In this document: positions 26,587 to 34,035 of the stretch, piece by piece
Layout: each line of letters starts with the position of its first letter
Position numbering within the stretch: the stretch's first letter is position 1
NCBI GenBank assembly: GCA_964396245.1
Contig: CAYNEO010000002.1
Span: forward strand, 62,001 to 126,000
DNA length: 64,000 bases
Direction of reading: 5' to 3'
From: CAYNEO01 sp964396245
Lineage (GTDB): Bacteria > Zixibacteria > MSB-5A5 > GN15 > FEB-12
Made by a program: the position numbers and the translations under genes
Notes under the pieces: generated by a model
Database searches by the model: none
What the model was told of the DNA's origin: nothing
Seen by the model: the letters and a program-made list of their open reading frames with translations, nothing else

Positions 26587-27429
26587 CTAGTAATCAAAGA
26601 TCTCGCCGAGTTGAAAATCCGTGAGTTCGGCTGAGATCGAGCCAACCACGACTTTGGATTTCATCAGGACCGGCATCTTAATGTAATCGTCCGTCAACCA
26701 GACCTTCAGTCGTCCTTCTTGTTTGAACACTCCCACGTTTTCGCTCAGAGGTTCGACGACAATGCAATCAAAGGTTCCGGCGTCAACAGAAATCGTCTCC
26801 TTCTTCAGAACCTGAACTTCAAGGTGATATTTCTTACCGTCGACGAAATTATCCACGTAAATCGACTTGCCGACTTCCAGTGGCTGCGTCCTGACGTAAT
26901 ACAGGGTCGAGAGCGCATCCTGAACGTAAGCTCCGACATCGACGGTATCCCCGTCGTAATAGACTACATTTTCACGCTGTCCGAAACTGTAAGTGTTGTC
27001 AGCCCGGTAATTCCCCTCGCGAAGATTTTTCGAAAATCGCCACGAGAAGACGCCGAGAGCATCGACAATAGACTCTATGCGGTCATCCACGCGGTAGAAA
27101 TTCGAGAAAAAGCTGTTCGACCCGGCATGGGTAACGATCTGGTAACAGGGGCGACCCTGGTATTCAATCAGCCGCTCAACTTCCATCGTGGCCGAGCCGG
27201 CATTTATAAATCCGTAGTTGATGTCAAAAAACAGCTTTTCACCGACGCCGAAAGCGACATTCTCGATATAGCGATCAAAATTCGGCTCTTGAACCGGCGT
27301 CACACTGACGGCCGCGGGGTCTTCCTGGGCAAAACCTATCTGCACCCACAGAAAATATACAAAGGGAAACAACCCGGCCAGAAAGACAAGCGCCAGGAAC
27401 AACTTTTGTAGCCGGGAATGTTCAGGCAT
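26587..27429 (-). CDS. DUF3108 domain protein, membrane-anchored
   Basis: A 280-residue protein with one N-terminal membrane helix ('LFLALVFLAGLFPFVYFL') and an exported beta-rich DUF3108 domain from about residue 45 ('FGVGEKLFFDINYGFINAG'). The family is found in envelopes of Gram-negative bacteria; its function is unknown. I chose the ATG that overlaps the phosphatase stop by 8 bases. An alternative ATG five codons upstream (27444) is equally readable, and neither has a strong ribosome site. It is the last gene of the manC operon. Confidence 0.8.
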   Translation of the reverse strand: MPEHSRLQKLFLALVFLAGLFPFVYFLWVQIGFAQEDPAAVSVTPVQEPNFDRYIENVAFGVGEKLFFDINYGFINAGSATMEVERLIEYQGRPCYQIVTHAGSNSFFSNFYRVDDRIESIVDALGVFSWRFSKNLREGNYRADNTYSFGQRENVVYYDGDTVDVGAYVQDALSTLYYVRTQPLEVGKSIYVDNFVDGKKYHLEVQVLKKETISVDAGTFDCIVVEPLSENVGVFKQEGRLKVWLTDDYIKMPVLMKSKVVVGSISAELTDFQLGEIFDY

Positions 27430-27928
27430 CTTTCTGTTTCTCATCTATGAGTTTTACAATCTCAGGCAGATGTTTGCCCAGGTATTCGGCTATCTCGAGA
27501 AAGGTCTCGTTGTACCTGTCCAGCGACTGGCCGATCGGATCATCCACCCCTTCCCCGTCCGGGTCGTGGTCGGGAAAGTTCTTCAGCAGATAGGTCTTGT
27601 CTCCGGCTGCGGGATCAAGAAAAAGAACTTCCTGCACGTGCTGCGGAGTCATACCGAATATAAGGTCAGCCTCCTCGATCAAGCGCCGGGTCAGGGGTTG
27701 GGAACTGTGCTGTGACAAATCTCCGTCCCAGAGTTTGACCGCTTCCTGCGCGTATGCTGTCGCCGGGTAGCCGGTGGCGGCCGATGTTCCCGCCGAGACA
27801 ATTCTGAATTGACCCGGCCGCTCTTTCGATAAAAGCACCCGCAAGCCGGCCTCCGCCATGGGAGAACGACAGGTATTTCCGGTGCAGACAAAGAGTATCA
27901 CGAATGTCTTGTCGTTTCCCTGGGTCAA
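27422..27928 (-). CDS. Low-molecular-weight protein tyrosine/arginine phosphatase
   Basis: A 168-residue cysteine phosphatase. The P-loop 'FVCTGNTCRSPMAEAGL' (CX5R, preceded by VCTGN) is near the N-terminus and the general-acid Asp region 'DDPIGQSLDRY' near the C-terminus, as in the LMW-PTP fold. Such enzymes often control capsule or envelope synthesis kinases or remove phosphoarginine. The neighbouring manC suggests a surface-polysaccharide link. It overlaps tsaC by 4 bases. Confidence 0.9.
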   Translation of the reverse strand: MTQGNDKTFVILFVCTGNTCRSPMAEAGLRVLLSKERPGQFRIVSAGTSAATGYPATAYAQEAVKLWDGDLSQHSSQPLTRRLIEEADLIFGMTPQHVQEVLFLDPAAGDKTYLLKNFPDHDPDGEGVDDPIGQSLDRYNETFLEIAEYLGKHLPEIVKLIDEKQKDA

Positions 27929-28566
27929 CAGTTCACCTTTCGCACAACGGCCGAGAGCTGTTCACGCGATATGGCCCCTTCGCGAAGAACCCGAACCTCG
28001 CCATCCGAACAGTCCACCACGGTCGACGGAGGCAGCTCGAGATTTCCGGCATCAAGAATAAGGTCTACACCTTCCGGGAAAACTGCGGCGACGTCTTCGG
28101 CGCTCACACTTTCCGATTCGCCCGAACGATTTGCGGATGTAGCTGACAATGGAAAATCGCACGCGTCCACGAGGTTCGCGATAACCGGCGACGATGAAAT
28201 TCGCAGACCGATTTTACTAGCTACGACCACAGGGGCGTTTCCGGGAGTTCGTGCTCGAAGAATCAATGTCAGAGGACCCGGAAGAAACGCCGCCGCCACC
28301 TGTTCGGCAACAGTGTTCATCTCGGCGTGCCCGGCCATCTCGTCGATGCTTCCAACGAAAATCGCCGTGGGCATGGAAACGGGCCGATTCTTCAACCGAT
28401 ACAATCGGTCCAGCGCCTGCTGAGAATCCGCCCTGGCAAGCAGGCCGTAGCGAGTCTCGGTAGGCGCGACGACGACGGCGCCGTCGCGCAGAAGACCGGC
28501 CGCCCGATCAATGAGGGCGCGGTCCGGCGATTTTGGGTCAATCTTTACGATGCGCTCATCTATCAT
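27925..28566 (-). CDS. tsaC: L-threonylcarbamoyladenylate synthase (YrdC/Sua5)
   Basis: Makes the threonylcarbamoyl-AMP used for the t6A37 modification of tRNAs that read ANN codons. The YrdC domain is complete in 213 residues: 'VVAPTETRYGLLARAD', 'RLKNRPVSMP', 'PGPLTLILRA' and 'SATSANRSGE'. There is no long Sua5 C-terminal domain, so it is the short TsaC-like form. It overlaps both its neighbours by 4 bases. Confidence 0.92.
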   Translation of the reverse strand: MIDERIVKIDPKSPDRALIDRAAGLLRDGAVVVAPTETRYGLLARADSQQALDRLYRLKNRPVSMPTAIFVGSIDEMAGHAEMNTVAEQVAAAFLPGPLTLILRARTPGNAPVVVASKIGLRISSSPVIANLVDACDFPLSATSANRSGESESVSAEDVAAVFPEGVDLILDAGNLELPPSTVVDCSDGEVRVLREGAISREQLSAVVRKVNC

Positions 28567-29186
28567 TGAGGGACCTGATCGCTGCCCGGGATAATCGTAT
28601 CCGGCATCATCTCATCGGGCAATTCTTCGTACATCGGCCGCGCTTCCTTGACATCGACAATAACAAGCACGACCCAGGCGTTGGCATAACCGGCCGATTT
28701 AGCCTTTTGTTGATAATCTTCCGCTGCCTCGCGAGTTGCGAAGTCGCCGACACGAAGCTTATAGTAAGGGACTTCGTAGTCGAGGTAAATCGGGCGGTCA
28801 AATATCTCTTTCGCAACGGTCTCCGCTCGCCGAGCTTCGCCGTAGACTTTGCTGGTGAAGAGCTGAACACGGTAGGTCTGGTTGGCGAGGGTGTCGATAT
28901 CGACCGGGATTTCAGCCCTTTCCCCGGCGCTGGTGTCCGGAGGTTGTTCCACCGTGCTGACAAGGGCGCCTTTGCCCTGTATCACCCCGCCGCGAGGATC
29001 CTCTTTGGGAATAACCTGCCGGTCGGCGGGCAATTCAAGCGGGTCGTATCCGCGACTGTCGATCTCCGGCTTCTCCCGGGCAGGGGGCTGTTCCTCGCTG
29101 GCTTTCTTCTGTCCCAGGCACCCACCGACGAGTGCGAGGCCAATCAGCACGAGGAGAAGTTTATAGATATTTCGACTTTTCTTCAT
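28563..29186 (-). CDS. SPOR-domain lipoprotein
   Basis: A 207-residue lipoprotein. The signal has the lipobox 'LVGGC' with Cys23 as the likely lipidated residue, followed by a charged, disordered linker of about 85 residues. The C-terminal SPOR domain begins near 'YRVQLFTSKVYGEARRAE' and contains 'YYKLRVGDFATREAAEDY'. SPOR domains bind denuded peptidoglycan, often at division sites. Its start lies 26 bases inside the manC end. Confidence 0.88.
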   Translation of the reverse strand: MKKSRNIYKLLLVLIGLALVGGCLGQKKASEEQPPAREKPEIDSRGYDPLELPADRQVIPKEDPRGGVIQGKGALVSTVEQPPDTSAGERAEIPVDIDTLANQTYRVQLFTSKVYGEARRAETVAKEIFDRPIYLDYEVPYYKLRVGDFATREAAEDYQQKAKSAGYANAWVVLVIVDVKEARPMYEELPDEMMPDTIIPGSDQVPQ

Positions 29187-30240
29187 CTTCAGCCAACTGC
29201 GCGAGGAGTTGTTTCAAGTCGCCGACTTTGGTCTTGTGAGCCACGAGCACAATTTCGCCGGATTTCACCACAACGAGATCCGAGACACCGAGACACGCCA
29301 CAATGCCTTCTCCCTCATTATACACCGTAGTCTCATAGGTTTCCAGGATAGCCGTTTCTCCAACCAAAACATTGTTTTCGCTGTCTCTGTCGCGGATGCG
29401 CTCCAGCGAGTGCCAGCTGCCGATGTCATCCCAGACGATATCAGCACGCAAGGCAAGGACGTTCTTTGCAGTTTCCAGGACGGCATAATCGATCGAGATC
29501 GGTGTTGCCTGCTCATACAGTACCCGCCGGGCCTCCACCTCCTGATCCGTGCCGATTGTTTTCCCGTATTCTCTCAGGGCTTCGCCGGTCTCCGGCTGAC
29601 AGGCGTCAATGGCCCTGAGAATAGATTTGGCGGACCAGATAAACATTCCGCTGTTCCACAGGTAATTACGACTGTAGTAATACTCCTGGGCCACAACCAG
29701 TTTTGGTTTCTCGGTGAAGCCAGCCACATGATAAACGTTACAATCATCCTCAGCGCGATAGATATCGCCCGTCTTGATATAACCGTAACCGGTCTCCGGC
29801 CGTGTGGGCATGATGCCGATGGTAATCAGGTAATCCTCGATAGAGGCGATCGAACAGCCGACACGAATGATCTTGAGAAGCTTCTCCGCCGGACGGACCA
29901 GATGATCGGAGGAAAGCACGACCATAACCGCATGTTCGTCGTTGTGTATCAAATGAGTCGCGGCCAAACCGATAGCCAGGCAGGTATTTCGCCCGATTGG
30001 TTCAGTAAGGATATGGTCGTGGCTGATGTAATCCATCGCATTGAGAATGTGCTCGGTCATTGATTCGCCCGTCACAATGCGAATGTTCTCCAGCGAAACG
30101 AGAGGCTTTATGCGGTCGATGGTTTCTTCGAGCATCGTCCGGTTGGAGGTGAGCCGAAGAAACTGCTTGGGCCGTCTGATTCGAGACAGCGGCCAGAAGC
30201 GTTCGCCTCTGCCGCCCGCTATGATGACGCCGTATATCAA
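29161..30240 (-). CDS. manC: Mannose-1-phosphate guanylyltransferase
   Basis: Makes GDP-mannose from GTP and mannose-1-phosphate for glycan synthesis. The nucleotidyltransferase signature 'IIAGGRGERFWPLSR' with 'RPKQFLRL' and the 'EPIGRNTCLAIG' motif are clear. At 359 residues it is the single-domain form without the C-terminal phosphomannose isomerase cupin. It is the first gene of a five-gene operon with SPOR, tsaC, phosphatase and DUF3108 genes. Confidence 0.92.
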   Translation of the reverse strand: MIYGVIIAGGRGERFWPLSRIRRPKQFLRLTSNRTMLEETIDRIKPLVSLENIRIVTGESMTEHILNAMDYISHDHILTEPIGRNTCLAIGLAATHLIHNDEHAVMVVLSSDHLVRPAEKLLKIIRVGCSIASIEDYLITIGIMPTRPETGYGYIKTGDIYRAEDDCNVYHVAGFTEKPKLVVAQEYYYSRNYLWNSGMFIWSAKSILRAIDACQPETGEALREYGKTIGTDQEVEARRVLYEQATPISIDYAVLETAKNVLALRADIVWDDIGSWHSLERIRDRDSENNVLVGETAILETYETTVYNEGEGIVACLGVSDLVVVKSGEIVLVAHKTKVGDLKQLLAQLAEDEEKSKYL

Positions 30241-30313
30241 AATTTACCCCTAATTCGAGTCTTACTCAGTCACGTAATCAGTTGATAATATGTAAGATAA
30301 AGCCATCAGTCAA

Positions 30314-30357
30314 GAAAAGTTTGACCGGTGGCGCAAGCGCAGTAAAAGCGGCCGGTC
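30314..30357 (-). terminator. Possible terminator after the ptb genes
   Basis: Read on the minus strand, GACCGG and CCGGTC enclose a 23-base interior that contains its own GCGC-TT-GCGC hairpin. The tail is AAACTTTTCTT. It lies in the 174-base gap between the second ptb gene and manC, so it may separate the two operons. Confidence 0.4.
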
Positions 30358-30414
30358 GGGTCAATTATCCCGTTATTAACAGCAGAGTTACAGGAGCGGC
30401 CACAGAGTCGACAT

Positions 30415-31350
30415 TCAACGGGAGAGAATGCCGAGGAGTATCGAATTGTATCGACTTTCGACCGTATCTGATCTGAATGCGGCGGCGACCGGTACGCGCG
30501 TCCCCACGATGACACCGCCCGCCGGACAATCGCAGTACAGACTCATGGCGCAATATACTCCGTGGGCCACTTCGATATTCGGGGCCAAAAATGCATCAGC
30601 CTGCCCGGCCACTTCGGAAGATGTAATACCCTTTGAGACGGCCGCGGGCATATCGATAGCAACATCGAACGAAAGCGGTCCGTCGACGTACGCGGCCTTG
30701 ATTTGTCTGCGATCAGCCATCTTTGATATTACAGCCGCCTCGGTCGTGACGAGCATCTGGGGATAGATCACTTCCACCGCGGCCAGCAGCGCCACACGGG
30801 GCTTGCCGATGCCGATTGACTCTGACACACGCGCCAGATTGTCGATCAGCGCCAGCTTTGCTTTCAAGTCTGGTTGGGGGTTAATCAGGCTGTCCGAAAG
30901 CAGAAGGAGTTTGGCATATGTCGCTGGTTGCAGAACGGCGACATGCGATGCGGTGCGGCCTTTGACGACCAGATCGAGTTGCCTGTCGGCAAGCATCTCC
31001 ACCATCAGCCTCGTGCTGAGTTCGTCCGCGACAATCAGGTCTATCTGGCCGTCGCGCGCCATCGAAACTGCTGTTCTTACCGATGACTCCGGCTCGGCGT
31101 CATCAATAAAAGCCAGATTCTCGAGGCTGATTCTGTCTTCCCCGGCCGCCTCGCGAAATGCGGTCTCTTTGCCGATCAGTGTAGGCGTTATGAGTCCCTC
31201 GCCTGCCGCCAGAAAGAATGCCTCCAGACTGTCCGGACTGGATTCACCTACGAGGGCGGCTTTGACACGATTTCCGGCCGTGGCCCGCTTTGCCCTGGCG
31301 GCGATATGTCCGAAAGTGTGGACTTCAGGAATAACCACTTGCGCCATCAT
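30415..31350 (-). CDS. Divergent phosphate butyryltransferase-like protein (second copy)
   Basis: A 311-residue member of the phosphate acetyl/butyryltransferase family, directly after a more canonical copy and overlapping it by 4 bases. Family segments include 'KPRVALLAAVEVIYPQM', 'YVDGPLSFDVAIDMPAAVSK' and 'GVIVGTRVPVAAAFRSDT'. The canonical C-terminal segment of the type 'IEEGNIVAKSL' is replaced by 'IEVAHGVYCAMSL', and the expected 'KGxxxT' region is 'KGRTASHVAV'. These changes at normally conserved positions suggest altered substrate or a non-catalytic partner role. It is the last gene of the iorA operon. Confidence 0.75.
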   Translation of the reverse strand: MMAQVVIPEVHTFGHIAARAKRATAGNRVKAALVGESSPDSLEAFFLAAGEGLITPTLIGKETAFREAAGEDRISLENLAFIDDAEPESSVRTAVSMARDGQIDLIVADELSTRLMVEMLADRQLDLVVKGRTASHVAVLQPATYAKLLLLSDSLINPQPDLKAKLALIDNLARVSESIGIGKPRVALLAAVEVIYPQMLVTTEAAVISKMADRRQIKAAYVDGPLSFDVAIDMPAAVSKGITSSEVAGQADAFLAPNIEVAHGVYCAMSLYCDCPAGGVIVGTRVPVAAAFRSDTVESRYNSILLGILSR

Positions 31351-32318
31351 CGATCACCTCCCTCGTCCCACACGTCATGGTGCTCGTAGTAATCGGCTAT
31401 CACGCACGCCAGTGCCAGCGACGCTTTTTTGTTCTTGACCGTATCGGTCCGCGACACAAGCGAGACAGGCACTCGCGCGCCGACAATAACGCCGGCAAAG
31501 ACTGCGCTCGCAAACTGGATGAGCGACTTGGCAACGATATTGCCCTCTTCGATGGAATCTACCAGGTAGATGTCGGCGTCACCGACAACCGGTCCCTCGA
31601 GATTATGAGCCGCAGCAATTCCTTTCGAGGTAGCAACATCGAGAGGAATCGGCGCCTGTATGGCGATGTCGTCAAACCGGTCCAACGCCGCCGGAACGAT
31701 ATCACTGATGTCGGACAGGGTGTGCGGTATACGCTCCGAAGGACTTTCAACAGCCGATGAGACGGCGACCTTCACAGGTGAGAGTCCCAGGGCTCGAGCG
31801 ACAAGGATAGCGTTCTCGAGGATATCCAGTTTCTGGCTGACATCCGGTTTCACCACCATGCCACCGTCCGTGAAGTTGAGCAGTTTATGATAACCGGGGA
31901 TATCGAGCACGGCACAATGTGACAGGGTCTCCCTTCCCCTCAGGCCGTATTCCTTGTCCAAAACGGTTTTCAGCAGTGCTGAAGTCGGGAGAAAACCTTT
32001 CATGACAGCGTCGGCCTTCCCCGACGAGGCCAATCCGACGGCGAAGTGAGCTGCCTCAGTGATATCGGGACGGTCGATTACTTCGAGGAAGCTTATATCG
32101 GTTCCGTTATCGCCAGCGAGTTGTTCGATACGGGCTTTGTCACCGACCAGAATGCCCGACACGAAACCGTCAGCCTGCGCCTGCGCAACCGCGCCGATGA
32201 CGTCGGCGTCCTGCGCCGCGGCGACCGCTACGCGTTTTTTGCGCCCTTCGCCGGCGATCGCAATAGCGCGTTCGATCAACCGGTCAGACGAATGAATGGG
32301 TTCCATTTCCATGGGCAT
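31347..32318 (-). CDS. ptb: Phosphate butyryltransferase
   Basis: Exchanges CoA for phosphate on short or branched acyl groups (acyl-CoA + Pi to acyl-phosphate). The 323 residues show the family pattern: 'ADAVMKGFLPTSALLKTVL', 'GLRGRETLSHCAVLDIP', 'DADIYLVDSIEEGNIVAKSL' and 'GARVPVSLVSRTDTVKNK'. It follows buk by 20 bases and is coupled to the divergent copy. With Buk it forms the acyl-CoA to ATP branch. The native acyl group may be branched-chain or aromatic, given the iorAB genes upstream. Confidence 0.86.
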   Translation of the reverse strand: MPMEMEPIHSSDRLIERAIAIAGEGRKKRVAVAAAQDADVIGAVAQAQADGFVSGILVGDKARIEQLAGDNGTDISFLEVIDRPDITEAAHFAVGLASSGKADAVMKGFLPTSALLKTVLDKEYGLRGRETLSHCAVLDIPGYHKLLNFTDGGMVVKPDVSQKLDILENAILVARALGLSPVKVAVSSAVESPSERIPHTLSDISDIVPAALDRFDDIAIQAPIPLDVATSKGIAAAHNLEGPVVGDADIYLVDSIEEGNIVAKSLIQFASAVFAGVIVGARVPVSLVSRTDTVKNKKASLALACVIADYYEHHDVWDEGGDR

Positions 32319-32338
32319 TCGACTCCGAAATGTATCGG

Positions 32339-33406
32339 TTAATATGTTTTGAGCTTTTCTTGTCCGGAAAGATAGCGAACGCCGGCTGCGGCCAACGCTT
32401 CCATCTCAAACTCACCCGGCACCGCCGTGACTTTGCCGAGAAAGGCGACATATTTCTTGATTTCGCTCACGAGGCGCTCGGAATTGGCCATGCCGCCAGT
32501 GAGTATTATAGCCTGAAAATCACCTTTCAAAACCACCGCGGCTATTCCGATTTCCTTGGCGATTTGATACGCCATCGCCTTGAAATAAAGCGCGGCCTTC
32601 TCATCTCCCCCGTCGATCATCTGTTCAACCTCACGAAGATCGGCCTTGCCGAGGTAGGCCACAAGACCGGATTTCTTGGAAAGCTTGTCAGTCAATTCTT
32701 TTTCGGTGTATTTGCCGGAAAAGCACAGTTTGACAAGTCCGCCAATAGGGAGCGCGCCGGCGCGGTCGGGTGAAAACGGTCCCATCCCGAGCAAACCGTC
32801 ATTGACATCGAGGATCTTCCCGCCCTGCAGAGCAGCCACCGATATCCCGCCGCCCATATGGCAGGTGACGAAATTGACCTCTTCCAGTTTTTTGCCCAGT
32901 TTTTCCGCTTCACGCCGGCTGATCTCCTTGATATTGAGCGCATGCGAACGGCATTTTCGCTGAATCTCGGGAACGCCGCTCACACGGGCGAGATCGGTAA
33001 AGTTATCGACGGTGATCGGGTCAGAAATGACCGAAGGAACGTTGTAACGCTGACCGAGATGATGGGCAATGAGGGCGCCGAGGTTCGAGGCGTGGTTGGA
33101 ATATTTCCGGTTGCGAAGATCATCGAGCATCTGATCGTTGATACCGTAACAACCACCCTCGAGCGGTTTCAGCGGCGCTCCCCGGCCGACCACCGCGGCG
33201 ATATCGCCGGCTTCGATATTGAGTGACTCGATCCACCGGTCAATTTCCTTCATGCGGTAATCGAACTGGTCGGCGACGTTATCGAATTTTGCCAACTCCT
33301 GTGGGTCGTGGCGGCAGATGTCCTCGGATACTTTCTGAGTGCCGTCGAAAAGTGCGGTCTTGGTAGATGTTGAGCCGGGATTGATTATGAGTAAGTACTC
33401 AGCCAC
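32339..33406 (-). CDS. buk: Butyrate kinase (acyl-phosphate kinase)
   Basis: Makes ATP from acyl-phosphate (butyryl, isobutyryl or similar). It is an acetokinase-family fold: 'YLLIINPGSTSTKTALFDG' at the N-terminus, 'FVTCHMGGGISVAAL' with the phosphate-contact glycines, and 'IILTGGMANSERLVSEI' near the C-terminus. The 355-residue length is the standard Buk size, shorter than acetate kinase. It lies between iorB and ptb. Confidence 0.92.
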   Translation of the reverse strand: MAEYLLIINPGSTSTKTALFDGTQKVSEDICRHDPQELAKFDNVADQFDYRMKEIDRWIESLNIEAGDIAAVVGRGAPLKPLEGGCYGINDQMLDDLRNRKYSNHASNLGALIAHHLGQRYNVPSVISDPITVDNFTDLARVSGVPEIQRKCRSHALNIKEISRREAEKLGKKLEEVNFVTCHMGGGISVAALQGGKILDVNDGLLGMGPFSPDRAGALPIGGLVKLCFSGKYTEKELTDKLSKKSGLVAYLGKADLREVEQMIDGGDEKAALYFKAMAYQIAKEIGIAAVVLKGDFQAIILTGGMANSERLVSEIKKYVAFLGKVTAVPGEFEMEALAAAGVRYLSGQEKLKTY

Positions 33407-33423
33407 ATCGCCTCCGGTGTCAT

Positions 33424-34035
33424 TCAGGCGTCGACCAGATTGAGTTTGATATCCTGGCCGCGTTTGAAGGCGGTCAGATTTATGTCGACAAATCTCGCTT
33501 TTACTTTCGACTTGATCATCTCCTGCCAGAGTTGCGTCTCAAACGGGAGGTAATTGGATGCGACACCGAGCAGAATGGTGTTGACCAGTCTGGGGTTGCC
33601 GAGCTCTGCCGCTATCTGGTCGGCCTGTACCGCGATCACGTGATCGGCGACTTTCCGCATATCAGCAATCGGGTCCTCCGGATAGGAGAACTGCTTCGAC
33701 GAAGTGACGATGGCCGGCACCAGGGTGGTAGTCGAAATGATCGCGACACCGTCTTTTTTCATCCAGTCAATGGCGCGCAGTCCCTCGGCCTGCTCAAAAG
33801 CCATGAGGATGTCGGCCCGGCCGTACCCGATGATCGGCGAATAAACCTTGGGGCCGATTCGCACATGTGACGTTACCACGCCACCACGCTGAGACATTCC
33901 GTGGACTTCGGATTTTTTAACGTCGAAACCGCCTTCCATCGCGACCGCGGAGATGATCTCACTGGCAAGTAAGACTCCCTGCCCGCCGACTCCGACAATG
34001 AGAATATTATATTCATTGTTATCCATGGATGTCAC
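33424..34035 (-). CDS. iorB: Indolepyruvate:ferredoxin oxidoreductase, beta subunit
   Basis: Gamma-type domain subunit of the 2-oxoacid:ferredoxin oxidoreductase family. 'NILIVGVGGQGVLLASEII' and 'KKSEVHGMSQRGGVVTSHVRIG' are the defining motifs. The 203-residue length fits IorB. It begins directly after iorA. The partner provides TPP and iron-sulfur domains. Substrates are aryl pyruvates from aromatic amino acids, though related enzymes take other 2-oxoacids. Confidence 0.92.
   Translation of the reverse strand: MTSMDNNEYNILIVGVGGQGVLLASEIISAVAMEGGFDVKKSEVHGMSQRGGVVTSHVRIGPKVYSPIIGYGRADILMAFEQAEGLRAIDWMKKDGVAIISTTTLVPAIVTSSKQFSYPEDPIADMRKVADHVIAVQADQIAAELGNPRLVNTILLGVASNYLPFETQLWQEMIKSKVKARFVDINLTAFKRGQDIKLNLVDA

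Noticed and set aside
29209..30063. Plus-strand frame of 284 codons opposite manC
   Set aside because: Shadow of manC; no ribosome site or family features.
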